This document shows positions 28,953 to 42,600 of a stretch of 64,000 nt of DNA, one piece after another. The DNA is from Prinia subflava (Eukaryota > Chordata > Aves > Passeriformes > Cisticolidae). Below the pieces are notes generated by a model. The model was not told the DNA's origin, did no database searches, and was given only the letters and a program-made list of their open reading frames with translations. Location of the stretch: NCBI RefSeq assembly GCF_021018805.1, contig NC_086253.1:34101583-34165582 (forward strand), written 5' to 3'. How positions within the stretch are numbered: the first letter of the stretch is position 1; the number at the start of each line of letters is the position of its first letter. Made by a program: the position numbers and the translations under genes.

Positions 28953-28992
28953 TCTTGACAGTGATACTTCATATTGAATTCCTTCTTTCATG
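28953..28992 (+). repeat. Copy 1 of a diverged ~38-bp direct repeat
   Basis: The core TTGACAGTGATACTTCAT is shared exactly with a second copy at 30287-30324. The following TGAATTC..TTTCAT part is shared with a few mismatches. The copies are 1.3 kb apart, with a CR1 3' end between them. Confidence 0.55.
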
Positions 28993-29264
28993 CAAATGCT
29001 ACAAGGTGGTACCATTTTCACACGTGTGGCAACATATTTCTGTGAAGTTCAAAACATGTCCCAAACTGGCTATACAAATGCGGCATGCCACCTCAGCTCC
29101 TGTAAATTTCAGCAGAGATGTCAGACCACTGACTGTATTGGAGGCATGTCACAGGGTGCTAGAGGTCATACAATACTGTAATCCTTCCCTTCTTTTTATG
29201 CTATAACCAATTTCCTACTCAGTCATTTCCCTTTCACATCTATGTTATGAAATATGTCTCCTCT

Positions 29265-29660
29265 GAAGGCCAGCTAAAAGTGAGTTGGGGTTGTTCACCC
29301 TGAAGAAGAGAAGGCTCTGGGGAGACCTTACAGCAGCCATCTATTGCCTAAAGGGAACCTGAAAGAAACCTGGAGAGGGATATCTTACAAAGACAGGAGA
29401 AAGGGGAATGGCTTTAACTGAAATAGGACAGGTTTAAACTAGATATCAGGAAGAAATTCTTTCCTGTGAGGTGGCCAGACCATGGAACAGGTTGCCCAGA
29501 GAAGCTGTGGATGCCCCATCCATGGATGTATTCAAGGTCAGGAGGGATGGTGCTTTGAGCAATCTGGTCGAGCACAAAGTGTCCTCGTCCATGGCAGGGG
29601 CTTTGGAACTGAATGATCTTAAATATCTGTTCCAACCCAAGGCATTCTATGAAATAGTTA
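29265..29660 (+). mobile_element. CR1 LINE 3' end
   Basis: A 5'-truncated CR1 of about 0.4 kb in plus orientation. Recognisable blocks are 'ctgaagaagagaaggctctgg' (about 29300), the ORF2 C-terminus in one open frame (RPWNRLPREAVDAPSMDVF, then RDGALSNLVEHK) and the 3' tail 'tctgttccaacccaaggcattctatgaa'. It is better preserved than the 13-kb copy, so probably younger. Severe 5' truncation is typical for CR1. Confidence 0.93.
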
Positions 29661-30286
29661 ACAAAGATGAAGGAGTGCTTCCATCTTACATTAATGATTT
29701 CTACTGATTTATACTTGGATAGCCTATTAAATGGGGGATATTTCTGATATTACATCTGCAGAGATGGAAAAGCCACATACATGAATGAGTGCAATCCATT
29801 CGTGATTTTATGGACATGAAGTTCTCTAGAGAGCATCTCTGAGTGCTGAATTTTACATTTAGATTGCTGAGTTAGCTGAAATACGCGTAATATCACCAGT
29901 AGGCATTGAGCTCCCTATTGACTGTGGGCAGAGGAAGGCTGTTGTGCATTGTTTATTTCAGCTAGGATGTGAGCTGGCGTGCACCCATGAAATTAAATGT
30001 TGTGCAGATTTTTTTTTTACAGGGTATGCGAATAAATGATGTGTGGAGCTTTCAGCTCTTGCTCACTGGAAAGCTCAGTTCTTTTTCCCAAATACAGGAA
30101 TAAGAGCTGCATTAGACATGCTTATATTTCTTAATGTGCCTGTGGGAGAAATAATCTGGTACAGCTATCTTCCTGTGCCCCTCAGATTCATAAGTAATCT
30201 GGCTCTTCGGGGCTAGCAAAGTGTAGAGCTCAGCTCACAATCGGGTCTCCAGTGTTTTACTATAGGTATGGCTGTTTTTCCTGACT

Positions 30287-30324
30287 TTTGACAGTGATAC
30301 TTCATGCTGAATTCTTCCTTTCAT
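30287..30324 (+). repeat. Copy 2 of the diverged ~38-bp direct repeat
   Basis: Same orientation as the copy at 28953-28992, with about five mismatches in 38 positions by eye. It may be an unclassified short interspersed repeat or an old local duplication. Confidence 0.55.
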
Positions 30325-31834
30325 ATTTATGCATTTATGTAGTAGCAGATGTTTACTTCTGACGATTATTGCGGCAATATTACAGAGACTGAGCACAATT
30401 AATGTGTTTTATAAGTGGGATTATTTCAATCCCACTTAAGAAAAAGATTTAGTGTCAAAATTTAAACCACACCTTTAAACTCCTTGAACATTGACACAAA
30501 ATAACCACAAATCCCATGACTGAAGAAAGCTGAAGAGCAGTGGCAAGGCCTACATTTGCATATATGTCTTTTGCTCTTTGGGGCTGGCAGCTGAGGTGGA
30601 AAGGGTGCTCAAAGGGCTCAGCTTTGCTGGGTCAGAGAGGAATTTCTCCAGCTCCTCAGCAAACCAGTTTCTTGCATTGTTCACAAGAGTTTCAACACAG
30701 TAAGAACTACTTCAAAGACGCAACAGAGCTTATGCTGTCTCTTGCACTGAAATGGAACAAGATTGTTTGAACGACGATGAAGATTTAAGGATCTTAAGGC
30801 CCTCTAGGCTCTATTATAAATTAACACTGATTTTAAAAAGGGGGAAGGAAAGAGAAATCGACTCTCCTTTCTGTTTTCTTTCCTCCACTCCTCAAGACTC
30901 TAAACTTGTGTGCAACCAATACCAAATGCAGACCATTATACTTATATTTCCATAACTGTGGTGACCTAAACTTCTAATTAACCAGTCAGTTAAATGAAAG
31001 TCTTTGAAGACCATTTATGGACTCAGAAAAAATCTGTTATCTGGACAAAGATGCAAAGGAAGTTAGGAGTGCAAAAAGATCCTGTTCTGTTCTCTTATTG
31101 AGGACATTTTCTCATAGCCAAGCACTGCTCGTATTAAATGCCTAAAACTCAAACTATATAATATTTATAGTGAACATTTATTAAAATAATTAAGGAGATT
31201 AAGAAATTATGGAAATCTTCTAAAAAGAAGAAATCTTCTAAAATTTGGAAAATGGAATTTACCAAACAAAAAGAGAAAAGTGTCAATAATTAAAAATAAA
31301 CAACCCACAAGAGAGGAAGAAGTCTATATCTTCACTGCATATTGTCCTTCTGGCAATTATTTTCCCTATTTTGCAATCAAATATCTGTATTAGACTTTTG
31401 CTCCAGTGCCATACACAAACACACATGTATGCAATGATCAAATAAGTGACAGTTAGTATTTCTAAAGATTGTATTTGCAATATTCCAGCAAAATGACAGG
31501 AAAAGAGTTCCAAAGACATGCTGCAGGTTATATTCACATCATGGAATTTTTACAGCCTATATTTTACACATACTTTTATAAGAACTTGACCCCATATAAT
31601 TTAATTCTCATTCAAATGCTTCTCTGAAGTTAATTCACTGATCATCAAGCTACAGAATGCTTGCAAAATATTAAAATTTTCTAATTTCTCTAAATAATTG
31701 TGACTTTTCATTAAATCCTTGTGGCTTTTACTGTTACCAAAGACTTTGCTAGTTAAAGGTTAGTATCTCACAGTCCATCCACAGTCCATCAGACACCACT
31801 GCTCATCGTGACAATTACAAAAAACGGGACTCAC

Positions 31835-32073
31835 CTATGAAGTAGGACAGCAGTATTGCCAGCAGCACTGAGACCCCTACGGCACAGAGTGCAGTACATT
31901 TCCAGCTACAGTACTTCGAAGACTTCTTGAATTTAAAAGCACTTCTGGATAGAGTGTTCCTAGGTAGTGGCCGAGTAGGAGGGGAATAAACAGATCCGGA
32001 TGCCATTGTGTACCCTGGTGTTGCAGTACTGAACAGCGGTGTGGTCCCTGTTCCTGTTTTGAATAGGAAATGC
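31835..32073 (-). CDS. TENM3: TENM3 exon: end of intracellular domain and transmembrane helix
   Basis: This internal exon has 239 nt. The acceptor is CTTTCTTTCACAG, and the donor GTGAGTCCC starts at 31834. The first base completes Arg from the previous exon; then [14 protein letters not shown] opens the reading frame. The middle contains a proline-rich [14 protein letters not shown] stretch that could bind SH3 domains. A basic, Cys-containing juxtamembrane patch ([12 protein letters not shown]) follows, and then the single membrane helix [19 protein letters not shown] near the exon's end. Basic residues on the N-terminal side fit the type II (N-in) topology known for teneurins. The helix ends at the splice junction, so the ectodomain starts in the next exon. 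The sequence matches teneurin-3 as I know it almost completely and differs clearly from teneurin-1, -2 and -4 in this segment. Upstream in-frame codons read through the intron before the acceptor are not coding. Confidence 0.97.
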
Positions 32074-34479
32074 CTGTGAAAGAAAGAGCACATGGTAATG
32101 TATAAAAGTGAATAAAGCTGGAGCACAGGCAAACATAACTCTTTTGTTTGATGTTGCCTATTTTTCAAATAGCTAACAGCATCCAGTCTACAAAGGGTCA
32201 CAGAAGCAATAACTTGTCATGACACTCACACATAAAAAGACACTTTCCCTTTAAGTAAAGACCAAAGCCCCCCAAACATTAATAATACTCTGGTATCCAG
32301 ACAGGAAACAGAACTACCCAAAATACAGTGTACCAGGGAGGAAGTCTCTCACAGTTAATCCAACAAGTAGGGACAGGCTTTCTGCTGCTGTTTATTTGTG
32401 TTGGCTTCTGCAACAGACTACAGGGAACTCCATTAAAAAGTCAATAATGAGCAATGTGACTGCAGCCCACACTACTTATCACAGCTTTCCTAGGTTAAGT
32501 ACAAGGAAAACAGTAATCTCTCAGTTACAAACTTTTGGCAACTTTTCCAAAAATAGTCAGCTAAAATTTTTTTGAGTGTGTCCTAAGTGCTCAGTTCACT
32601 AATTCACATCTACTTGCACATAATCCTACCATAAAAAGGTCTGATTATGGATACAAGCAGCTAGTTACAGCCTAGAAGAAGTACTCCAAAGAAATACATT
32701 TACTAAGTGTTCAAGAAGACCAAAAACCAGCAACAGATATGAAAAGCAACGTCAAAGTTAAGACACACTCTGAGTTACCAGTTTAGTTTCTCAATTAAAA
32801 TCTCCAAAGGAAACATTACTCCTTGAGCTTCTATATGGTAGAATCCTTTAATTTCAGTTCAATTTTTTTCAGTTTTGAAAGAGCTTCTAGACGTGGCATA
32901 TTCTACCTGGAGTTTTTCTTCAGATGCACATGCACAACTCTATGAACAACAAAACCTCATTCAAAGAAAGGTCTTTGCACCAGAGGTTTCCCACCTATTT
33001 GTTATTGGCAACTCTGTAGCATATGGCTTGCCATTAACTAAGTAATCCCCGCAAAATGAACACATTATATCTAAAAATGGTAAGAAAGCATACTGTGGAG
33101 ACTTTGAACTTACCAATGCACAGCTAAATAGAACCATAAAGGTGTTTGTGTTTTGTCATAGCTAAGAGACACTCATGAATTGCTGACACCCAGGTCCTGC
33201 TGAAGGTAAATGCATGCCCACGCTGTATTTGCCTCCTGCCTGTCACTTATACAGCATGGCTCAGAGGATCCAACTGAGCCAGCTGGGCAAGGGAAAAGCC
33301 TTTCTGGATACACCACGTGGCACTGTGAACTGCTCCTTAGTTAATGGGACTTTGATTCTCTGGGACACATGCTCGGATTCTTGTGTAGTAATGGACCAAT
33401 TTAAACTGTAGAGACACTAGAAATTAATTTGCCTCACTGCAGCCTAAGAAAAATACCAGCAGTTGATAAACAATACTTGTTGTTTACAGGTGATTTTGCT
33501 ATGAGAGGTTACCAGATGAATTAGAACATCTTGGCATAGGCTCTCTACTTGAAAATATTTGCATTACAAACATGATTCCATGAAATATTTTACATAGGTT
33601 ACTTCATTGTGAATAATATTAAACTTGATGACAGCAACAACAGAAAGTTATGCACTAGATCTACTGATGCGCAACAGCATATCCCAACTTTTTTTGGCTT
33701 TTGAGCTCATAGTAGAAAAAAAAAAATCTCAAAAGACAAAGCCCTGGTAGCTTAAATCCTGTATAAGAAGGTACTTCATTAAAAGTTGTGAGATTTTCAA
33801 TGTAGCAAACACCAAAATAGTAACTACCCCTACAACAGCATAACTTTGGCTGCACAGATTCACAGAACCATGCAAATTCATTAAGTCCTGATAAGTGTCT
33901 TATCCACTTGACCTTTAGTGCTCTTTCATTCCTGGCTACATATGGTAAATGCCATGTCTAGGTATATTTCACAAAGAGATCACCAAAAAACCACCAAATA
34001 CAAAGGTAGCTGCTTTCCTTTCCATGTGCAATGTATGCTGTTTTGGGGGCAGAAGGAAAGTCATACAGTAGATACTCCTCCTATACATCAACTTCCTGTT
34101 AAAATAAGACGCTGCCTGACCAGCCTGCAATTTTCACATCCTCCTTCTCCTGCTGTTAGACTCAACAGACTAAAAATGTGAATTGGCATTATATGAGCAC
34201 TTGACTAGAACTCCAATATACTTTAAATTTTAAGAAAATAGTGCAATAAAACTGTCTGCCACTGGTATTTTCCTTCTTTTATTTCTCTGAGAAAGTGAGA
34301 ATTGATGTTGGCTTTGGCAGACCACAAACTACTAGAGACTGTAATCCATATTCTCAAAGACTTTGAGGAGTTAATCCCATAGATAAACTCGAGAGATGAC
34401 AGCAACGGTGTGAACTGTCTTAACTCTGACAGTCCACCTCAGGCATCTAGATAATGAAAGAAAATGGTAACATTTTCTA

Positions 34480-35414
34480 AGTGAATCTTAGAAAAATGGA
34501 AGTTGAAATGACCCTTAAGATTGAGTCCAACCATTAACTCAGCAACGCCAAGTCCATCACTAAACCATGTCCCTAAATGCCACATCAATACATTTTTAAA
34601 TGTGGAGGGATTATGACTAATTTTTAAATACCTGGATGGATTATGACTCAACTACTTCCCTGGGCAGACTGATCTGATGTTTGACAACCCTTTCAAGGAA
34701 GAAGTTTTTCCAAATATCCAATCTACACCTCTCCTAGTGCAACTTGAAGCCATTTCTTCTTGTCCTGTGGCTTGTTACTTGTGAGAAGAGAACTACCTCC
34801 ACCTGGCTACAACTTCCTTTCAGGTGCTTACAGAGTGTGGTCAGAGCCCCCCTCAATCCTCCTCATCTCCAGGCTAAACAACCCTCAGCTGCTCCTCAGA
34901 GGTTTGTGCTCCAGACCTCTCACCAGCTTCGTTGCCCTTCTCTGGGTGCTCCAGCAAATCAATGTCCTTCCTGAACCAGGGGCCCAGAACTGGACACAGC
35001 ACTCGAGGTGTGGCCTCACCAGTGCCGAGTACAGAGCGAAGATCCTTTCCTGGTCCTGCTGCTGCACTATTTTTGATCCAGGCCAGGAAGCCACTGGCCG
35101 CCAGGGCACACTGCTGGATCATGTTCAGCTGCTGTCAACTAGCATTTCCAGGGCTTTTCTGCAAGACAGCTTTGCAGCCATTCTTCCCCCAAATGGTAGT
35201 GCTGCAGGAGGTTTTTGTGACCCAAGTGCAGGACCCAGCACTTGGCCTTATTTAACCTTATCCAGTAGGCCTTGGCCCATTGATTCAGCCTGCTGAGATC
35301 CCTCTGTGGAACCTTTTACCCTCCTGCAGATCAACACTCCCATCCAGCTTGGTGTCTCTGTGAACTTGCTGAGGGTGCACTTGATCTCCACATTAATAAA
35401 TCATTGATAAAGAT
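34480..35414 (-). mobile_element. CR1 LINE, outer copy, 3' part (interrupted)
   Basis: The minus strand reads as CR1 ORF2 end plus 3' UTR. Visible pieces include FINDLL at the 5' edge, then [21 protein letters not shown] near 35.0 kb and the degenerate tail ('gattgagtccaaccattaac' on the plus strand) near 34.52 kb. The upstream part of the same element is at 36006-36160. The two are split by the opposite-strand CR1 in between. Confidence 0.9.
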
Positions 35415-36005
35415 TGTTGACAACAAAGCCTCATCAGCAGGGCAAGGCACGTGATTATCCTGCTCTGCTCTGCCCTGCTGGGGCCTCACCTTGAACATTG
35501 TGTGTCGTTTTGGGCACCACAATCTAAGAGGGTTATAAAGCTATTACAGAGCGTCCAAAGGAGGGCCATGAGGATGGTGAAGGCCTTTGAGGGGAAGCCG
35601 TGTGAGGAGCAACTGAGGTCACTTGGTCTGTTCAGCCTAGAATTGGGGTAACTGAGGGGACACCTCATTGCGGTCTACAATTTCCTCACGAGGTGAAGAG
35701 GAGGGGCAGGCACTGATCTCTTCTCTGTGGTGACAGTGACAGGACCAAAGGGAATGGCCTGATTCTGTGTCAGGGGAGGTTTAGGCTGGATATTAGAAAA
35801 AGGTTCTTCACCCAGAGGGTGGTTGGAGACTGGAACAGGCTCCCCAGGAAAGAGGTCACAGCACCAAACCTGACAGGGTCCAGCAAGTGTTTGGACAACA
35901 CTTTTGGGCACATGGTACAACTCCTGGAGATGGTCCTGTGCAGGGCTGGGAGCTGCATGATCTTGGTGGGTCCCTTCCAACTCAGCTTATTCTGTGATTC
36001 TGTGA
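35415..36005 (+). mobile_element. CR1 LINE, inner copy, inserted into an older CR1
   Basis: A 5'-truncated CR1 of about 0.59 kb, plus orientation. It begins just before the segment LLGPHLEHCVSFWAPQSKR, continues RVIKLLQSVQRRAMRMVKAFE, then a 3' region with 'ggttggagactggaacaggc' near 35.82 kb. It ends in 'ccaactcagcttattctgtgattctgtgaa', the typical CR1 3' terminus. The host element's sequence resumes immediately at 36006. A three-base ATT is present at both edges; CR1 insertions usually have no or very short target duplications. Confidence 0.92.
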
Positions 36006-36160
36006 AATTAAACAGGACCAGTCCCAATACTGAGCCATTGGGAACACTACTTGTGACCGGCCACCAGCCGGATGTAACTCCACTCACCACTCTCTGAACC
36101 CAGCCATTCAGCCACTTTTCTATCCACTGAAGAGTGCACCTGTCCATGGCATGATCAGCC
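36006..36160 (-). mobile_element. CR1 LINE, outer copy, 5' part (interrupted)
   Basis: The minus strand encodes WLNGWVQRVVSGVTSGWWPV, then SVPNGSVLGLVLFN, the reverse-transcriptase segment that normally runs straight into an IFINDL motif. That motif reappears on the far side of the inserted element, so both parts are one CR1. Premature truncation near 36160 is the original 5' end. Confidence 0.88.
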
Positions 36161-39100
36161 AGTTACTGCAGGAGCATGCTGTGGGAATTTAGCAGCAAGA
36201 ATTCAGGAATGTGTTGTCTTAGGCAGCACATGGCACAGCTCCTCACTTTAAGCTATTCTCCTTTAATTTAAATCCCATGAATACAATGCCAGAGTGGTTG
36301 CACAGTCTGGTTGAACACTGCGGGAAAAATAATGACAGAAAAGTCAGTCTGGCATCTTCATGTGAGTTAAGAAAATTTGTTTGGATCTCTTTATTTCTAA
36401 TGAGTGGAGTTACTAACAAAGTTGTCAGAGACTCTCCTGCTACATTAACTCTGAGTGCTAAGTATTTAAAGTGTAATGCTATCAGACTTGCACATCTTGT
36501 CTGCCTCACTGAGCCATGCCAAACTGTTCCTATGAGACTCTTAGAAGGATATGGTATCTGACAACAAATCCAGGCGGCTTCCAGATAATGCTGAAATTCT
36601 TATGCTCTTGAAATACAATCCATCCACAAATTATTTTAATTATCTATATAGTTATCTACCTTGTCTTTTCAAACTTTGGAACTCAAATAGCTAATTTCTA
36701 AAGCCTAAACTGTATGTACTACTTGACCAGGCACTGATTTACAGGAAATTACACTATATTTCATCTCATAGGGAGCTTATAGCATCTGCAATAGTGTATC
36801 TTCCCTTCAAAATTGATCACATCACATGCACTTGCTAGATCGTCACGTAAGCAGCACTTTAAATATTTTATTAAGCTATGGAGTACAAAACTCCAGTGAA
36901 TCATGCTAATATTTTACAAGACAAGCCAGTTCTGTACTATTAAATAATTCAATTCAACTTTTAAAGCAAATAATATTCTACTTTTACATTTATTCAATAT
37001 ATATTTCTGCCAACCTATTCAATAGATGTTGCTATTAAAAAGTCAGCTAATTTAACATTTTAAGTGGGAAGCATTCAGCACCTAACAAATCTAAACTACA
37101 AAATACAAAGTTATACCATAAACTAATCTTCGGATGCAAAGACAGCTGGGAAGCACTCTTATTTCACAAATGGTAGGCATTTTACTTAAGCTTGTGCCCT
37201 TACAAGAGAAGATAGAAATACAGCATAAAAACCTCAGAGGTGTCAGCTCAGAAAACAGAAGCACGTGAATAAAAGTAAAATAAACATGTTTTTAATTTTA
37301 CTCAGTACTTTTTGAGCACCAAGTGCTGGTGTGCACTGGCTGACATGCAGATGGTTTCTTTCTTATCACACTGGGTTGGTGGGGAGAGGGTTCACACCAA
37401 ATCAGATTTTCTTTGTGCTGCCACTTCCTCTGTGGAAAATAAAACTGAAGCATTTTCTACTAAATTCAGTAAACAGGAATTCAGAAGAGGGGAAAGAAGT
37501 GATAAAAACCGTTCATGAGTTTGGCAGAAAGATTAAGTTAACTGGAAACTGCTTCTTCATAGAAATGGAGATAGACTATCAAAATATTCAAGGACAGTAA
37601 GACTCAGCTCAGAAGCTCAAGTACTTTTGATATAAGATAGCCAGGTGTCCAGCAACAGAAATGTGATTCAGAATAGCTTTCTTCATGAAAGGATCTATGA
37701 CAAGAACTTTTGACCGCAGTTTAGAAGAAAATGGACACTATGCATCAATGAATGCAATATTATATAAATATGTCTGGAAAGCCCTAGACTCCAGATTGCC
37801 AGAAGCTGAGATATTATATAAATAAACTATCACCAAGCAAAAAGGAATATTACCCATTACTTTATAAACAGACTGTTCTCAATTTGAATAGAGTTATTGC
37901 ATAATTTTAACACCCCTGATGTAATTTTTACATTAAATACATGAATTTTTTAGCTTATGCTGAAATTGCTTCACCTTGCTAAAGAATATTTTGTCTAATT
38001 TTTGGCATCATTTATACAGAATGCTTTGCAATACTTGGAAGATGTAAAAAATCCTACCTTATCAATTCAAAAGACTTTTTTGGCAGCATTTTAGTTCTGT
38101 TTTAAATTATTTCATACAGTGCAACCCTGCCAATAGAGTGCTGAATCACATGGTAAGTATGCCACACCATATTAAAAGTCACACAGGACTTTTACAAAAC
38201 TCATACTAAATATGGAACTGCAAATAAGGCCCAGCAAAACTGTACTGAACTCACGAAAGTACATCAGAATATCCGTAGTATTTTTTCATCCTGCCAGTGA
38301 GGTTAACTGGAATCTATTATTATTTTGTGCAACATTATTATTTAGTTGATGTCTGCTATCAGAGAATAAAGGTCAATATTGCTAGGTCTTATGCATATAT
38401 GAATAAACACTCCTCGTCTTAAGTACTGTAATACCACTAATCCAGAATAAAACAATATTTAGAATATATGTGTTTAAAAACCCTAAATCTTTGGATCTTG
38501 TGTATCATTGTACACTAACAGCATTTGAAAAACATGGAGGAGAATAAATCTATTAACTTGGTCGTGTTTCTGAATAGAGAGATTCCATTGCGACCAGCAA
38601 AAAATGTCCTAGTGCTATTGCACTACAGGTTTTCTTGCAGCCCTGTCTCCTACACTGTCCTCAATGCAATGTTTGGTCAGTTCCATGCTGATCCAGTTAG
38701 GGATATTTGGCTCTTCAGATCGTTGCAGCCCACCTCTAGAAGACAACTGAGGAAGAACAGCTTTACCACTCAGAAGACTGCACTACAAAAGGCACCCCAT
38801 GTTAGAAATGATCTCTGGCCTGTATTTCTGATGGAGGTGTCTGTCTAAAAAGCAGTGCATGTAAGGGGTAGGATTCTTGAAAACATTTACAGAACAATGA
38901 GAAAGTTAGTTTATTCCAAAAGTGGTGGGAAAGAGATAACTTATTTGACAGTGAACAGTGACAAAAGCTGTGTAAAACTGTAACCAAATAAGCAGAAACA
39001 GGTATTACTGTGGTAGGGTAGACCATCAAGAACAACATCCTGTCTGAAAGTGGCCAGTACAAAGCGAGGGACTGAATGCCTTCCAGTCTATTTATTCACT

Positions 39101-39587
39101 AACAGCTTGCTCTTCCTCTAAAGAGTCCAAACCTTACGCTCTCATTGATATCTTGTGGCATTTTACTCTGCAGGCTAAACACGCACTATACCAAAATGTA
39201 TTTTCTTCTATCAATTTCAATTTAAATTCAACTGATTATTTCCTTGTTCTTGTATAATGAGTATGTACTGTTTGCCCTGCAGTACAGAAAGACAAGTTTT
39301 TATAATACTACTGTTTGATTCACTTTATTTTTAGGGTAAAACACACAAAAGCATTAAGAACTAATTGCCTAAAGCAAAAAAGCAAAATTTAGGCTTTTTA
39401 TGGGTCAGGCAAAGGCAACTGTGGAGATGAGGAAAGCTAGTTTCAGATACCTGTTGTTCCAGTGCAGAATAAATCAAAACTGACATTTGGAAGTTGACAG
39501 AATAGAAAGTGACTTGAAGAGAGGTGAAAGAGGAATGAAAAACTATCCTTAACATTTTTTTCTTTTACCTCTAGCTATCAAAATATC

Positions 39588-39610
39588 CACATATATATAT
39601 ATATATATCT
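39588..39610. repeat. (AT)n microsatellite
   Basis: About ten AT units. Confidence 0.9.
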
Positions 39611-42600
39611 GGGACGTTCTGAAAATTTCTTTCATGTAAGCAAAAAGTCCCCTTATCTGTTTTATTTGACTAATCTGTTGCCCTTACAATTTGAGAAAAA
39701 CTCTGGACACAATAGCAATCACCAGCAGAGGAAACCACTGTTGACTCAAAAGATCACTGTACTTTACTGGGCTCTTCCAGCTACAGCAATACCATTCTTT
39801 TTTCTGTAATCACAAATTAAATATTTTATGAAATGAGTACACCAATTTTCATATTGTGGAGCACAGGTTAATGTTCCCCCCAAACCAACTCAAATCTGCC
39901 AGTATCTAACTCCATTAAAAATTATCTATTTGCCTCTAAGGTGTGTTGAATCTGTGGACATTATTACATGAATTAACACATTTTTAAACAAGCCCAGGTA
40001 AAATGTCTTATGCATTCTGTTAAGGTCCTCAATCTGTTAGCCTGCATTCACTCCAGGGCACAAGAGGTAATAGCTACACCTTCGACACTTAGAAACACAT
40101 CAACTGCATTCTAAGTCTCCAGAGGTGGAAAAAACTATCAAATCCACTTTGTGTGAATGCAAGTTAAGAGAAATGTAAATTTTAGTGAATTTATATTTGG
40201 GTGACATACTTCTGTATCAGGACCCAACTCCTCTGCTTAGAATTCAATAGTACTCCTAATGACCTGGGTTTGATGTTTATTATAATGGTATTTATGAAAC
40301 AAAAACCTAGGAATAAAAACTTAACTATTCTGTTCTGTAATGAACAAGACTGTGATGATTGCTCACCTGAACTAAAAATAAACCACCAGATTTTGCCCCC
40401 CAAATGGTCCCAATTCGTGTTGCACCTATCTGGAGACAGAAGCAATCAATAATTCTGCTTTTCATAAACATAATGGAACCTTCTAAAAAAGTTTGGCAGC
40501 ACTATGAGGCCAACGTAAGCAAATAAGTCATAAGGGTAGCTGAAACTTTATATTTTTGTTTTTCTAATGATTCAAATGGGCAGAATAGACTTTCACACAG
40601 AACACACTTTTAAGGTTTGGGAGCTCAACCTCAAATACATCATCACCAACACATGCAGAGATGGTGCACGTCTATTTCTGTGCAAAGACCTAGCAGATTA
40701 TTTGCCTTTCCATACAAAGAGATCAATTAATCTTAAAAAGTTACAGACAGGATGGATAAATCCAGCTGAAGCTATTTTAGTTTGTTCCAACTTCTCTCAT
40801 TTAAGATTTTGTTTTTATCTCTCCCTGACTTTCCAGAATGCAAACCAGCTGAATTTTTCTCCCCTTGGAGTAGGTTATCATGCTTTTTTGTTTGTTCAAA
40901 AAACACCTATGATATACATTACCTGTCAGAACGAGGAGAAAACCAATAAATGTGTAAAAGATGGTGGTCCAAGATCATGATCAATCACAGTACTGCACCT
41001 ACTGACTGGTGTGCCCTCTCTCTGCTGACAGACGCTATTCATGCCAGATTGAAGTGGGTTCTCTGAGAGAGACCATGACCCTCACCTGCCACCTGATACT
41101 AGAGAGCTCTGCCTGATTCACTAACAGATAGATCACATCAACAAATATGATTCCTTGCACAGAGGTGAGGAAAAAGATAGAAAGAAAAGATTAATCTCTG
41201 CCGACTGACATTATAGGAAAGATGTAAAAGATAACAAAAATTCCTGGCTAGGTTTCATGTGAACTCTGGTTCATTGATGCATGAGATAAGCTTTCCCAGC
41301 AGGCTCTAGCAGGAATTGGATTTTTGTTTCTCTGTGAACACTTTATGCCTGTCTTCATCTTCTTTTAACATTCTTTTGAGATGAAACCTTGTAGCTGGTG
41401 GTGTTTGCCCTTAGCACAGGCTTATGACTGACTTCCACAGAACCATATGGCTACATTTAACATAACTCCAAGCCAGCACAGAAAATGTGTTATGCTGTGA
41501 TTTTGTCATAGTTTATTTTCTGGGCAGAATTACAACCAAAAAATTTCTGAGGAAGAAATAAAAGGGAATTTCCGCTTCCTTGGAGTCATTATTAATGCTA
41601 TCACAATCCTGAAAACGCTTCAAGTCTACAGCAGACAAAATGATGATCAAAGTTTGAGGGAAAGAAAGAAAGAAAAGACAGCTATTATCCATATGCAAAA
41701 ACAGAGGAAACATCTGTGGGAAATGGAGATAAGCCTCTTCTACCAGATTATTCAAATGCTTCAGAAAAGCACTTTACATATGGCAACGCTTGCTTGAATT
41801 TGGCTGGGTTTATACCAAGGACCCGCCTTCTTTGCAAACTGAACACTGACATCCAAGAAAGAACAAAAGTCCTACTAGGGCTAAAGTGTCTTCTTTACTG
41901 CTTGTGTGTTCTTTCACATCTGCCTCCTGCAGGCTACAGCTCCACTGCTGGAGAAAGAATGGAGAAGTCAGGCATAGCAACTTACATCTGAAGCTTCAAA
42001 GAGCAATTCAGACAAGACAGTGTCCCAATCTGCTGTGAAAAGTCACCAGGGCATGATGACTTGAAGGACTGAATGCTGACAAAAGCCCTGAACTTCCTCT
42101 CCTTCGGTGCTTTAGAGTAAATCTTCCTCTTCATCACCCCTACATTCTTGGTGGTACAAGAAAGAATATAGTGCTACTGGATGTAGAGGGCACCTGTTAT
42201 CCTCTTATTTGTTTCTCCAAATTCAGTTTTGGGGTGCTAGTTCTGGACCCCAGAGAAAGAGGAGTTCATTGTTGCATATCTAGGATGAAAAGAGCCAGAA
42301 TAATCAGATGGCTCTACCAAGCCTGCTCCTTTGTGCTTCTCTCTGCTATGCTGCACTCTGTGAAGATGAACAAGGGGAACAAACAATGCTAAGCCACACT
42401 TTGCAGAAATGAGCAAGAGAGTCCAATGCAAAGTGCCTTATGCTGAGTGAACCAGGAAAGAAACATGGCTCAGGTGTAGCTACTCATACTGCTCATAGCA
42501 GAACTGTCCCACTACTTACTTTCCAGATGAGACTGAAACTAGATCTATGTATCGCTGAAAAAACATCAAGTACTTCTGTTGCCTCACAAGCTTCCTCTAT

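Noticed and set aside
34760..35296. 178-codon plus-strand frame
   Set aside because: It is the antisense reading of the outer minus-strand CR1.
40567..40980. 137-codon open frame, plus strand
   Set aside because: No recognised motif or family; the sequence has intron-like composition.
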